From Mesostigma viride (taxonomy: Eukaryota > Streptophyta > Mesostigmatophyceae > Mesostigmatales > Mesostigmataceae): a DNA stretch of 64,000 nt. Below are positions 63,977 through 64,000 of the stretch, one piece after another (the stretch's first letter is position 1; each line of letters opens with the position of its first letter). The stretch lies in NCBI GenBank assembly GCA_009746045.1, contig RPFO01002201.1:40350-104349 (forward strand). The letters run 5' to 3'. Below the pieces are notes generated by a model. The model worked only from the letters and a program-made list of their open reading frames with translations. It was not told the DNA's origin and did no database searches. The position numbers and the translations under genes are program-made.

Positions 63977-64000
63977 CGAACGCGGCCGGCCAAAAAAAAA

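Overview
The window looks like nuclear DNA of a unicellular eukaryote, most likely a green-alga-type protist. It holds densely spliced genes with GT-AG introns, many minisatellites, decayed LINE and Copia retroelements, and a GC-rich, apparently intron-poor block resembling an integrated large DNA virus. The species cannot be named from sequence alone. All gene calls come from reading the sequence, with no database search.

Positions 1-9596 (minus strand) hold one ten-exon gene running off the left edge. It encodes a signal peptide followed by at least eleven bacterial-type Ig-like domains. An 841-bp intergenic stretch (9597-10437) separates it head to head from a complete 20-exon nardilysin-like M16 metallopeptidase gene (10438-28531, plus strand, about 1068 residues). 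I reconstructed all exons of both genes, and every splice phase agrees. Their introns carry arrays of 23-, 28- and 29-bp units and of CCT and CCCAC.

Positions 28.5-46.6 kb are repeat-rich: a decayed LINE (29.6-31.0 kb), a satellite of about 177 bp, a CCACC-rich tract, a second LINE fragment cut off near 35.52 kb, and a nested LTR-retroelement cluster. The cluster has four copies of one LTR-like repeat, a decayed Gag-like reading frame, and a Copia-type element with an unusual pol layout (two protease-like sites, one on each side of integrase). A weak PHD-finger-like ORF lies at 45.8-46.2 kb.

From about 46.6 kb to the right edge the sequence becomes GC-rich, compact and apparently intronless. 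It encodes a 5'-truncated gene at the boundary, two tandem coiled-coil paralogues, two full and one truncated member of a family resembling uncharacterised nucleocytovirus proteins, a KilA-N-like/PD-(D/E)XK nuclease-like fusion, a zinc-motif protein, a 50-bp minisatellite, two tiny proteins with identical Cys/His spacing on opposite strands, two fibre-like genes converging at a breakpoint, a small membrane protein and several unknowns. CAATAAAG 3' signals and GCGAAAA-type boxes upstream of starts recur. No hallmark virus gene (major capsid, DNA polymerase B, packaging ATPase) is visible, so endogenous giant-virus DNA is an inference. Several genes appear broken at poly-C runs, which means either decay or sequencing error.
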